64,000 nucleotides of DNA from Hymenoscyphus infarciens (taxonomy: Eukaryota > Ascomycota > Leotiomycetes > Helotiales > Helotiaceae), in assembly GCA_001414345.1 (NCBI GenBank), contig LLCB01000002.1, positions 248,001 to 312,000 on the forward strand. The letters are read 5' to 3'. Positions 34,056 through 44,991 of this stretch are shown piece after piece. Below the pieces are notes generated by a model. The model searched no databases, was not told where the DNA came from, and saw only the letters and a program-made list of their open reading frames with translations. Every line of letters begins with the position of its first letter. Position 1 is the stretch's first letter. Both the position numbers and the translations under genes were made by a program.

Positions 34056-35111
34056 ATGAAGCTCTTCGGAAGAATACTTGGACGAAAATCCACTCCGCGG
34101 CCGCAGCCTCCGCCACCATGTCTACAGCAAACTTCACACTTGGCTAGATTGCCAGCCGAAATCCTGACTTATATCACAACATTCCTACCCCTTTCATCAT
34201 CGGCACTCTTAGCCATAACCTGCAAAACAAATCTCGAAAAACTGGGGACTATCCATTTCTCTGAAATCTTGATAGGCAAACCTGAATCAAGTTATAGATT
34301 CAGCTTCGAAAAAACTTTGAACCCTGTCCAAGCAGAGAGACAAGCATTCCTGCTTCTCCTCGAACGAGACATTTCTTCGATGATCTTCTGTTTTTTCTGT
34401 AAAATGATACACGATCCTTTTAGAACCCTCGACGACATCAATCAGGAGCGACGGTGCACGTTTGCATGGGGAATCACGCTACTAGACTTCCGCACTTTTT
34501 GTATGAGTGACTGTAATTATTCCCGTCGATATATGCTTATGAAGCGTTATCGCTTAGGCTTAAATATCACGGACGAGTTGAAGTACTTTCAAAAGGTTGG
34601 GATATCATATTCTCGAGATTCAACCTTATTGCGTCAGTACACCACTCGAATTATCGATGGAAAGTTCATGATACGAACCCAAAACTGGATACTGTTGCCA
34701 CCCGGGGAGCACTTCTCCTGGAATATATGTGGTCACGTAGAAGATGAAGGGCTACGCCAACTACTACAATGTCGTCTCAACCACCCCAATAGACCTTGCG
34801 AAACATGCAGAGGCTTGAAACAGTGCATCGCCTGCTTTACTGAGTACCAAATCAATACCGTAATCCTCGATCACGATAGATTTGCTTTTGTGGTAACCTC
34901 GTGGCGAGATTTCGGAGCTGTTCGGACACCCTTTGAGTTGGAATACCGATGCTTAAGTAGGGCGCTCAATATGTCATCTGGGTCTTATATGGACAAAGTT
35001 GAGTTTTTGCCGGGCAGTTTGAAAAGAGCTTTTGAGGGGAAAGGGGTTTTTCTGTTTGAGGCGGAGTTGACGGAGGAAGCAGATCAGGTCTTCAGAATTT
35101 GTCAGTCTTGA
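34056..35111 (+). CDS. F-box-like protein
   Basis: 351 residues, intronless. After a basic, proline-rich N terminus comes an F-box-like motif at about residues 31-60 (LARLPAEILTYITTFLPLSS, then LLAITCK), which would bind Skp1 of an SCF ubiquitin ligase. The rest is not a recognised repeat. It has scattered Cys/His (FCFFCKMIHDPF; CRLNHPNRPCETCRGLKQC), which could bind a metal. Such F-box proteins with an unassigned C terminus form large, fast-changing families in filamentous ascomycetes. The ATG at 34056 precedes MKLFGRILGRK; the frame extends 17 codons further without an ATG. The promoter lies in the left arm of an inverted repeat. Confidence 0.75.
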   Translation: MKLFGRILGRKSTPRPQPPPPCLQQTSHLARLPAEILTYITTFLPLSSSALLAITCKTNLEKLGTIHFSEILIGKPESSYRFSFEKTLNPVQAERQAFLLLLERDISSMIFCFFCKMIHDPFRTLDDINQERRCTFAWGITLLDFRTFCMSDCNYSRRYMLMKRYRLGLNITDELKYFQKVGISYSRDSTLLRQYTTRIIDGKFMIRTQNWILLPPGEHFSWNICGHVEDEGLRQLLQCRLNHPNRPCETCRGLKQCIACFTEYQINTVILDHDRFAFVVTSWRDFGAVRTPFELEYRCLSRALNMSSGSYMDKVEFLPGSLKRAFEGKGVFLFEAELTEEADQVFRICQS

Positions 35112-35729
35112 ATCTTCCACCAAATGGTTGTACCTGAGGGATTTAAGATACGTGATCTTGAAAAACGTCTCCTGAGGCAATGTTTGAATTGAGGCCACCG
35201 ACAAGAAGTGACTTGGAACTTCAATAGATAGCTAGAGACTGAAGACCAGAAGATTAATTTATGGGCACATGTTTTTGGATGATGATGTAAATGTCCTCAG
35301 CGGCTTTCCATGTATTAGACTTTTCAAAAGCATAGAACGATGGCAGGTGATGTTATTTCCCAGCTTCGTTTTAGAACTCATGAATGACAGAAGTCAAACC
35401 CCATATTTCGATGAGGACGCAAAATGGGCAATCTTTTGAGCTTCAGTGGAGTAACGTTCAGCTATTCCTATGGGAAAGAAACTTATTGGTAAGCTAGGTG
35501 GATAACAGTGAAGGAAGTTGACGGTTCTAAGTTTTGAGATCTAAAGAAGTTGATACTCCCATCCATCATGACCTTAAAGCTATGGTCATCAGCGGCGAAC
35601 GAAACATAAAGGGTTTCCCACCCCGCATTCAAGATTGTTAGGATGTTTTAAGATTTTTTATAGCTCAAGAGAAGTTGGTACACTTCTTCTCACAGAAAGT
35701 TAGACTAGAGAGCGCCTTGACAATTCTAT
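35112..35729. other. Intergenic region, nothing seen
   Basis: 3' flank of the F-box gene up to the MITE. No supported frame, RNA or repeat. Confidence 0.4.
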
Positions 35730-35731
35730 TA

Positions 35732-36203
35732 CAGTGAGTTGCGAGTTAAGCTTCCCTTTTGACGATATTTTGTAAACCGTGCGTTTTTTTTTTTTTTTTT
35801 TTACCTGGACACTCTTTCCCTCTTTACTTATTAATAACATATATTATTATATCCTCGAGAACAGCTAATAAGAGCTCTATACTCTCTTTCTTACTCTATA
35901 AACTTTTTAGGAAGAAAACAGACACTTAGATAAATCTTTTATAGTTTTAGCAGAATTACAGGGGTGTGAAAATTTTTCTTACGAAAAGGGGGTTTTGAGT
36001 TTATTCTTAGTATACTTACTTAGGTATGGTAATAAATAGAGAGGAGGTATTCGAAGATATAGTAGTTCTTTCTAGCTAGGTCTTATATCTTAAAGAGTAC
36101 TTTAGTTTTCTGTTTTCTTAAATAAATAAGGGGGGAAAAAAATTCTAAAAACGCACGGTTTATAAAATATCGTCAAAAGAGAAGCTTAACTCGCAACTTA
36201 CTG
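35732..36203. mobile_element. MITE of Tc1/mariner type
   Basis: 472 bp with ~57-bp terminal inverted repeats (35732-35788 and 36147-36203). The termini are CAGT...ACTG flanked by TA on both sides (35730-35731, 36204-36205), the standard Tc1/mariner target duplication. The two arms share blocks such as GTTGCGAGTTAAGCTTC, TTTTGACGATATTTT and AAACCGTGCGTTTTT. They differ mainly by transitions. The ~360-bp core is AT-rich with no transposase frame. It was presumably moved by a transposase encoded elsewhere. Confidence 0.85.
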
Positions 36204-36205
36204 TA

Positions 36206-36816
36206 GCTTTCAGTTTGTAGAATTTACCAGGTAGAAAGCTCACTATCATGAGACGCCAACTAAGAATAAAGAATGTTCACTCTTAACGCGACTTTGAATT
36301 ATGATACGCATCCTAAAGTCTACAGCTGTTATTTAAATGAAGAAACACTACTCTACAGCTTGGAATCCCTTGATCTACATTGCATAAGAAACTTTGCCAT
36401 ATGGTTTTGTAAGCTGGAACAGTTCTATTTGTTTGTGATGTTTAAGCTGGTTGGGGAACTAAAAAACAGAATGGCAGTCACAAAGAATAATTACAGGAAA
36501 ATAGTGGCGTTGAATGGGTATTGTCTAATACTTCGTTCAAAGGTTTATATTATTTTAGAGTTGACAGACTAATATTATAAGATAGACGAACATCTGATGA
36601 GTTTCACTTTGCTACAAATTGACTCATACGTCACATATTGTTCACGAAATGATTCACTCACCTGCTGTCTCGCTTAGAGTCTCGCTTGTTAGCCTTCCAA
36701 TAAATATCGCCCCACTCTAAACCCCGGCCTTACTTCTATAACAATGCGTCGTTTCTTTGAAGTCAAATCACACTTCCAACTTTCGATCTTTACAACCACC
36801 TGGCGTGCATGCCAAA
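36206..36816. other. Promoter region of the histidine phosphatase
   Basis: Contains an upstream ATG at 36744 that opens an out-of-frame 34-codon frame overlapping the main start. A frame at 36273-36572 has no recognisable content. No other feature. Confidence 0.4.
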
Positions 36817-38160
36817 ATGTTCGTCCCGACTTCAATTCCAGCGCGTAGAGCGCAGTTGCAGCGCCAATCTTGCTTCAGACAACCCCCAAAGACACAACTT
36901 CTTTCTTTCATCGCCAAAAAACACCAAACCACCATTCCCGAAGCAACATCCATTCTTCTTAAGCAGGTAACCGCCGATACGATGATAGGACCCGAACCCA
37001 TACATCCAGTAGCAGCCCCAGATGAGAAGATCTACACTGGTGAAGAAGCCGCCGATTATTTCTTCAGAAAGATCACCCTAAAGACATGTGTGGAGGATCA
37101 CTGGGCTATTCAACAACGACAACCAAATTACGACGATGACGAATGGGCGCTATTCCACACTGAAACTGGAAATACCGCGTTGTGGGTCCAGAAGATTCTT
37201 TGTTATGATCCCATATTGCGTCCTATTCCCAAGACAGGGACTGGCAATCTATTTCTTAAACAGGCCTGGGAGCGAGAAGGGGGATCGGTGAAATTGTATA
37301 TCTCTCCAACTCCCCCTCAACTTCTGAACCCTTCTCTACCAGCCAGACAAGAACCAAAGGTTGTGTTTCATTTTATGAGACACGGTGAGGTAAGTGATTC
37401 TCCTTTGCATCTCCATGAAAAATTATTTTGGAATGAAACTGATAGTAAATAGGCACTGCACAACGTCATGTACCGCAGACCAGGATATAAATCCATCCAC
37501 AACCCAGCTCTCACACCCACTGGTCTCCTCCAATGTCTTAGCGCGTCACATAAGTTCCCATTTCTCCACGAAATCGACTATATCTTTGCTTCCCCCATGA
37601 GACGTACGCTACAAACCGCCGTCGCCACCTTCCTGCCCATCATTGGTCCCAATAAAAAGATCGTTGCTCTACCCGATCTTCGAGAATGGGGAAATAAGGC
37701 CTGCAACACCGGTGCTCCTCGGGAAGAACTTGAGAAACTTGTTGAGGATCTCGATCTTCCAATTGACTTGAACCTTGTACCTGACGGATGGGAGGTTAAT
37801 ACTGAGAATACTTGTATCAAATGTGATTGTTGCAGAAGAAGTCGCGCGGATAGAGTACAGACTGACCTGGTTGAGTTGAGACGTACGTTACTTGAGGGTG
37901 GACACTGGAAGGGAATGAATTATGAGAAGGCGGATAGAGATGTACATGTTGCTATTGTCAGTCATGGAGCCTTTTTGTCGGATTTGCTGCGTATGAGTGG
38001 TAAGTTTGTCCTCGTTACACCCTTTTTTCTAGTTTGCAGTGTGAAATTTTGCTAACGGACCTTTGTAGGACAACGCTTTTATAATGCTGACATTATGACT
38101 GGCGAGTGGCGAGATTCTGAGTGGGATACGAAGAATTGGTACAGGGGGGGTCTCTATTGA
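36817..38160 (+). CDS. Histidine phosphatase superfamily (phosphoglycerate-mutase-like) protein
   Basis: Exons 36817-37389, 37453-37999 and 38069-38160 give 403 residues. The branch-1 signature FHFMRHGEALHN spans intron 1. SPMRRTLQTA and HVAIVSHGAFLSDLL supply the second Arg and second catalytic His. The domain begins near residue 185; the first ~180 residues are a poorly conserved extension. The first 55 residues are basic and Ser/Gln-rich (PARRAQLQRQSCFRQ) and could be a mitochondrial presequence. Alternatively translation starts at the ATG at 36982 (MIGPEPIHPVAAP), giving 348 residues. A cysteine cluster (CIKCDCCRR) sits where homologues have a charged loop, and may be specific to this protein. 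The reaction is probably phosphoester hydrolysis of an unknown substrate; true glycolytic mutase activity is unlikely. Confidence 0.88.
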
Positions 38161-40194
38161 GTGTAGACACGTAAATTAGACTCAATCGAGTAGCGAAAGC
38201 TTTTTCGCCGCCTTCACACTTCTCCCTAAGATTGAAAAGAATGTGAAATTTAGAAGTCCCGAAATCTTCGTCCTCCCTTCGCCAACCCATACTTCCTTTG
38301 TGCTTTTTTCCCTCTATTACCAACGACGTGTGTCTCATCTATTTATTCTTTAGAATAGTAACCTACTTTTTCTTTTCCAAGCATTGGCAAGACCCTTGCC
38401 TCTCATGGGCGGCTGTTGAGACCGTCCAACAAGAACTCAGGTAATTCATATGAGTTTTCCTCGTTGGCTGCTTACTTGCTTACAAGGAAAATACATCTAC
38501 CCAGAGGAATTTCTGAGCAAGAATTGTCTAACAATTATGACGCCCATTTCTTACAATCATTTCACCTTTTACTGTCGAAATAGACGAATTATTTCAACCG
38601 TGCAAAAATTCCATAGAACGACTTTCTACCTTCCTGTTCTCCTGTATTAGAGGAACCGAGGTTGAATTCTATGATGCTGTTGCTTTGTATAATAGCGAGA
38701 CTATAATCTCGGAAGGCATGAAGTCCAGCTGAGGGGAAGTGTCTTTGATTTCAGCAGATTGTAAGCATGATTATAAAAGCAGGAAGTGAGAGTTAGATGT
38801 CGAATTCCCAGAAATTCCTCGTTTTTTTGCGGAGGCTTTATCTTCTAGAGCTTATCATTCCAATTGGAATTGATGTTTTAAAAAGAAACGAAGTTTCGAC
38901 CCGCAGCTAGAATTATCTAGAAGTTTCAGAATCGACTCTATTGCTACCCCACTCCCTCATTTACCACAACTGAATGTCAATCGTACTAAACTAACTTCCA
39001 ACAGCAATACAGGAAAACAGGATGCAAAAGCGCAAAAGAACTCCCCAGAAACAACCACCCAACAAAGCGAAAAGTCGAAGTGACGAAGTGACGAAAGCGT
39101 CGATGATGAAAGGACGGAAATTGATGTTTCCTATAGAGGAATTCTTTTTGTAAGAGAGTTTCAAAGCTACTTCTTTCGTGCTAAGTTAGGTCAGGTTCGT
39201 TTGCTAAATCAGATAGGTAAATATAACCCCTTAGTTTCCGCTAAGCGAAGGTTCATGCCAACCATATTAGACCCTTGGGGCTCCAAGTAAGTGTTCCGAA
39301 AACGAGTCCTCGTAGCTGCCACAGGCAATACATTATACAAGATGCTGAAGATTGTCGAGACTTGAAGTCTCCTGACGTACCTAGCCTCCGTGAGTGGAAA
39401 TCTACCCCAAATAAAAGTCTTCCAGAAGATCGAGAGTCTTGCTTGAAATAGCTGTCTACAGAGTGAACTTCAACTACTTCTCCAGGCACACCTAATTAAG
39501 GCCAAGTGCCGAATGAATTTAAGCAAAAAAAGATAACTTTAGAAAAAGAAGGAATAACTTCTTTCCACTCTCACCAGATTCTCTCCCCAGCTCCCAACCA
39601 AGTCACAACCAAGAAACCCACAACAAACTTCCAGCTGCAGTAATCCGTCTTTGGCAGCTTCTCGAACCTGGACAACCCCACAATACTCCTGCCAGCCCAT
39701 CTTTGAGGCGGTTGATGTTTGGGTAAACTTAGACGACCGTTGTACTCCTTTTAAGGTCAGGATTTGTTATATGGGTGGTAAAGGTACTCTGGTTGGGTTT
39801 AGAATAGATGGAAATGTCCACGCATTTTGTCCAAGTACCTTTAATCACGTATGTCAGAGGGACTTAAACTCCCATTTACAGGTAAGAGAAGTGTTAAATT
39901 ATGCGAATCAGCCCTAGACAATGAAAAGCATTGTTCGAGAAGGTTTAGGAGACTGAGAAATTAAGTTTCCTAATTCTGCTAAACTATTCAGATAATAAAA
40001 TTCGATTGTTCCAAATCGTCTCGTATAATCTTTTCGTAGAGTGGCTGCCGGAGCAAACCTCTTACCCAGGAAATCAACAACCCAGCTCCCTCACAATTCA
40101 AAACAGAAGATAGAGAGATCAAAAGCATCCAGTCATTCATATTTACATTCTGGCTCTGCTCTAACGTAATGCCCTCAGCTTTTGTTTTCGTCGA
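38161..40194. other. Intergenic region between convergent genes
   Basis: 3' ends of the phosphatase and the dehydrogenase. It holds the right arm of the inverted repeat (39155-39382). Frames at 38450-38650 and 39651-39917 have no recognised content and the latter lacks an ATG near its start. Confidence 0.4.
39155..39382 (-). repeat. Right arm of a diverged inverted repeat
   Basis: Partner of 33822-33998 in opposite orientation; see that entry for the shared blocks. The two arms enclose the F-box gene, the MITE and the histidine phosphatase. Confidence 0.65.
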
Positions 40195-42084
40195 CTAAGA
40201 ATGAGTAGGCATAGAAACATCCGCAGCCTTGCTGATAGCATCCTCGCTTCTCCATAAACTAGTGACGGTCTTCAGTTGCGTATAAAATTGGAGTCCTGGT
40301 TTTCCGTAGAAGTAACTTGCTCCACCACCGGCGATGGATTTCTTGTTTCCGGTGAAGGAGAACATCGGGAGGGGGACGGGAATCTGGGGAGTTATGTTAG
40401 TGTTTCGGTAGTAATGTAGCAGAGGAAGGGGAGGGGTTGAAAGGGGTAGACTTACTGGTACATTGATTCCAACCTGTCCAGCCTCAATGTTCTTCTGGAA
40501 TGCAGTAGCTGTAGCCCCGGATTTTGTGAAAATAGCGACACCGTTTCCGTACTCGTTGGCATTAATAAGATCAATAGCCTCATCCAGAGATTCAACGTTC
40601 AAGCACACCAAAACTGGACCAAAGATCTCCTCGGTATAACATTTCATGTGTGGCTTAACGTTGGTGATAATAGTTGGGCCAACCCAGTTTCCGTTAGGAT
40701 ATTTGGCTGGTTTGAACCCACGTCCGTCCAAGAGAATAGTGGCACCCTCTTTCTCAGCACTGTCGATCAATGCCTCGATTCTCTCCTTACTCTGGGGAGA
40801 GATAACAGGTCCAAGATCTGCACCTGCTTCGAAACCTCCATCAACCTTGAGTGATTTGGCACTCTCAGCAAGCTCAGTGAGCCACTCCTTTGTCTCGCCA
40901 ACCATTACCAATGTACTCAAAGCCATACAACGCTGACCAGCAGCGCCAAAGGCAGCACCAACAATTGAATTAAGGGCATGTTGTTTGTTGGCATCTGGGA
41001 GAATGGCTGCGTGGTTCTTGGCGCCCAAGTTAGCCTGGACACGCTTTCCGTTTGCTGATCCTCGAGAGAAAATGTATTCTCCGGCTCGGTTGCTTCCAAC
41101 GAAACTGATGGCTTTGATAGCAGGCTCATCAATGATAAAGTCTACAGTCTTGGCAGCACCGTGAACGATATTCAAAACTCCGGGTGGCATGCCAGCCTTT
41201 TCAGCAAGCTCGGCCAAAATGATGGCAGCACCTGGGTCTCGTTCGGAGGGCTTGAGGATGAGGCAGTTTCCGGTTGCGGTTGCAATTGGGATCGACCATA
41301 ATGGAATCATGGCGGGAAAGTCTAGAAATGTGTCAGCATGAGCATAACAAAACTCCTAATTGACTGACTAAATGGGCAAATTGCAGCAACGACTCCTAGA
41401 GGCTCTCTGTAACTTCTTGTTTCCATATCCTTAGCCACCTCAAGGACTTCTCCTACCATTTGTTGTGGGATGTTGCAAGCACCCTCAGCAACTTGTAAAC
41501 CACGGAGAACATCGCCTTTGGCATCTGCGGATCAATTAGCAATTATCCAACCCATGGTTTCAATTGTGTATCCTACCAGCAAATGTCTTGCCCTGTTCCA
41601 AAGTAATACTAGCAGCCAATCTGTCCCAGTTTTCCCGTACTAACTGAGTAAACTTGAACATGATCTGCTGTCTAGCCATCACACTCGTAGCCTTCCATGC
41701 CGGGAAAGCCTTTGTTGCACTCTCCACCGCAGCCTTGAGTTCGGCATCTGTACTCTGAGGGACTCTTGTGACGAGGTTGTTTGTAGCGGGGTCGTGTAAG
41801 TCAATGAACTGAGTAGTCTCCGACTTCAAGAACTTGTTGTCGATAAAATATGGGGTATCTTGGACATCGGAAATCTTTTCGTGGGAGGTAGGATAGTTTT
41901 CGGTGGCATATGCTGGAGCTGAAGCAGGCTTCAAATGTTTTGCTGTGGCATGCAATCGTCTCGTAGCTATCTTGGTGTTTTCGGCCGAGGATGGCATTCT
42001 GAAGGCTTGCGGTGAGCAGCGAGGAGCTCGTGCTCTTGCTGCAGCTGCAGCTGCAGGGAGGGATCGTGTGAAAGCTCGACGCAT
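40195..42084 (-). CDS. Methylmalonate-semialdehyde dehydrogenase (CoA-acylating), mitochondrial
   Basis: Minus-strand exons 41577-42084, 41369-41524, 40456-41321 and 40195-40383 give 572 residues. It is an ALDH6/MmsA-type enzyme: NAD-dependent, CoA-acylating oxidation of methylmalonate semialdehyde in valine catabolism and of malonate semialdehyde in beta-alanine use. Visible: [40 protein letters not shown] (spliced), [10 protein letters not shown], and [24 protein letters not shown] has the catalytic Cys at about residue 353, and [20 protein letters not shown] and GNKKSIAGG complete the set. The first 50 residues ([20 protein letters not shown]) are an Arg/Ala-rich mitochondrial presequence, which decides the start at 42084. 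The frame continues upstream to another ATG at 42306. Confidence 0.95.
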
Positions 42085-42720
42085 TTCGTGAATTGTATTT
42101 TTTGGTGTTGAGTTGCAGAGGGAACAATCAACCAACTGAACCCTCTTGAACCAGGACTGGACTCGAAGCTCTTCCCGACAGATAGCGAGGTTAAAGGTGG
42201 GTAGAGACGGGGAAACGGGCCCAGCAGCTGGAGGGGACGTGCAACCCCCTCTTTCTTTCTGGCGTTCACCGGCACCAGACCAGACCGGCTTCTTGCTAAG
42301 AGACATTTCTACCTACCAGCAAGGGGGGAATTTGTAAATTAGATAAATCCAATAATTATATTGCATTTGCTTCCAACAGCCATCACGATTGTAAAATCAT
42401 CCTTTAAAGTTTTACCAATTAAGTGCTGCTTTTATTGTCCGCTTGCCGCTTGCCGACTGCCGGACTTCCAGGTTTATCGCCCGTTATCAGCTCCAAACTG
42501 AAAGTTGCTAATATTATCATGTATCCGTTTTGCCTTTTTTGAATCCTTTATACATTTCAGTTCGAGAACCAGTTTCTTAGTCTTCAAGACTTTCGTTGTT
42601 GCCAGACGGAAAGAAAGCTCCGAAAGAAGTGTATCAAGTGATCACTAAGTAGAGGTGCGAGCTCAAATCAGGCATCTCAAAGATCTTTCTCTTGGTTCTC
42701 CTCAATTCAACCCCCCGAAG
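42085..42720. other. Divergent promoter region
   Basis: Lies between the dehydrogenase (minus) and the second F-box gene (plus). On the minus strand the dehydrogenase frame stays open to an ATG at 42306, giving a possible 74-residue extension with no presequence character. No other feature. Confidence 0.4.
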
Positions 42721-44416
42721 ATGATTCTCACCGACCTACCGAGCGAGATATTCCTCTTGATTGTAGACCAGCTGTCCCCCAAGGATCTGATTGCCAACCG
42801 CCGCGTCAACAAGCAATTCTACGAGGCTTTCACGGAGAATGAACTCAACCACCACTTTCTGCTGCAACACTACCCAAGAGTCAAGGAGTTGCGCCACGTC
42901 GAAGATTGGACAACACATGAGAACTGGTCTGAGGAGTTTCTGAGGGTAGCCAGACGGTATCACCATTTACAGTCTGGTCGGCCTCGAGGCATTGAGCGAG
43001 CTGGTTTGGGGAAATCATTCTTAGTTCCTTCCTGGTCTCGGTCGTATCCAGTCGTTCCGTGGCGACGGCATCTACAATTTGAGGAAAAGACAGCTCTGTT
43101 TCATTATCCGGATACACTATGGACCTATGATGATGGACTTCTGGTATTCCCGTCGGCCGAATTGAAGAGTTATGCTGTTTATGATCTGAGCGGGAGAATA
43201 ATGAACGATATTGAAATTGACTCGAAGAATAAAATCGTCCGGAGAATCAGACTCAAGGAGAAGACTCTTATTGTCGAATGGTGTGAACCGGACTCTTACC
43301 ATCAACTCAACGAGTATGAAAAGGTGCATCGGCATTTCACGACTTCTTATGATATATGTCTCGATTCACAAAGTGGCAAATTTCAAGCTATCTTCAGGTT
43401 CATTCTCTCATTGCGCTTCCTCCGAGTAGCTCAAACTAATCATGACTAGGAATGAATGGAAAATTCATTTCCTGGGATTTCCACTAAATTCAAGAGATCG
43501 ATTCTACAGCACCCACAACAAGAACCACTACGCAATATACATCTGGCAACCCAACCGGAGCGCTTGGGGAGAAGATGACCCCATCGAGGTTCTAGCAATA
43601 TGGGATATCTCAAGACCGTCAACTTACCGACCAAGTACCGATCCAACCGGCAATCGTAAACCCACAAAGGAGGGTGAGGTACCCAACGTCATTCGTCGAT
43701 TCACGTTCTCGGATCTGGGATTCTACGGAATCAGACAACGTTCAAGTCCGACATTTCGAGGACTGGAATTGGATGAAAGTAATGTGTATGTTATCTCCGA
43801 GGACCACAGATGGCTTGTTGGATCGCAGTCCAGTAATGTTCATCCGAGACTTCATAAAGTGAAAAGCACCGGAATACCATTTGCATCTGGACCACATTGG
43901 GAGGATGAATGCGGGGCCGATGGCGACGTTAACTTATCTTTCTGTGAGCGCGATTCGGACGATAGAAGTCCTGGAACGGCACCCTGCTGGAGGCATGAGG
44001 TAAGAATTTAATGACTTTACCATTCGGAGAAGCTAACTCAAGTAAAGGAGTTCCCATATTTGACAATAACTGAGGCAATGGATGCAAATGCAGGCGTGGT
44101 CTTCAGCGCAAGACATTGCTTCATGCTCGAAACAATATCCATTAATATTAAACCTAAGATCAAAATGATAGGTCCTGGTTACGAGATATCTCTGAGAGAT
44201 GATCTCTGGCAGCAATTGCTAGGGAAAGGAAAGATTTGTGGGGATGAGAGATGGCTTATCGGAGAGAATCCTCATGATGAGGTTGTTATCTTGCATTTTG
44301 ATCGGGAGGTTGGGAGTGACAATGTTCTTTCCAATGTTGAGGTATCGATGGCAGGTGATCGTACGGCGGAACAGCTATCACGACTTGGTTTCGGCCGAGG
44401 GGTGGTTACTCAGTGA
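42721..44416 (+). CDS. F-box protein with WD-like or uncharacterised C terminus
   Basis: Exons 42721-43397, 43450-43999 and 44048-44416 give 531 residues. A clear N-terminal F-box (LTDLPSEIFLLIVDQLSPKD, then LIANRRVNKQF) spans residues 3-45. The remainder has repeated aromatic/acidic strand-like segments: TLWTYDDGLLVFPSAELKSY, then HYAIYIWQPNRS and VLAIWDISRPS. These suggest a beta-propeller-like substrate-recognition part, but no repeat signature is firm. Splice joins keep readable sequence (AIFR/NEWKIHF; WRHE/EFPYLT). Expected to be an SCF ubiquitin-ligase adaptor; the target is unknown. It is not obviously related to the F-box protein at 34 kb beyond the motif. Confidence 0.82.
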
Positions 44417-44991
44417 CCTGGATGATAAGAGTCTTAGTACTATCATGTATACTCCCGTTCAAGTCTATGTATCCTCTCACAGATCTCGTCAACTCCGAGA
44501 TATACGTGTCCCGAAATTCTTACGCGTATTCCGATCATTGGTCGAGTCGGAACCGTTAAGCCGTCTCTGTTCGTCTCGTATATTTTGCTGCAGTAAGATA
44601 CTAATAGAGTTATTCGTTTCTAGAAAGCTACGCCTGTCAGATGCTTGAATCCAACAATACCTTTGGTGTTTTCGTACTTCCCTGTTATTGGTCTTACGCG
44701 GTACGTACTTCTTTGTACCGGGAAGACGAATAGAAGCTACTCATTGGCTAAATCCCCGAAGGAGCGATTTCCTTGACGAATCAAGATGCTTGATTGGATA
44801 CGGTAGGACAGAACAGCCCTACGGCATTGCTTGTAACCCCGCATTCACAGTACAGTAACACGGCCACCAGTGCCGAGCAGTTAGCCGAATCGAGAATACC
44901 ACCCCGGCATCTTTTCCAACACTGTCGAGACTGTCTTTTCATTCTTACATCCAACTTTTAGGTTGAGCTAACGAACACAAAAATCGCCACC
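44417..44991. other. Intergenic region, no gene seen
   Basis: 3' flank of the F-box gene and promoter of the acyl-CoA synthetase. Its right end leads into a CACCATG start context. Nothing else is clear. Confidence 0.4.
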
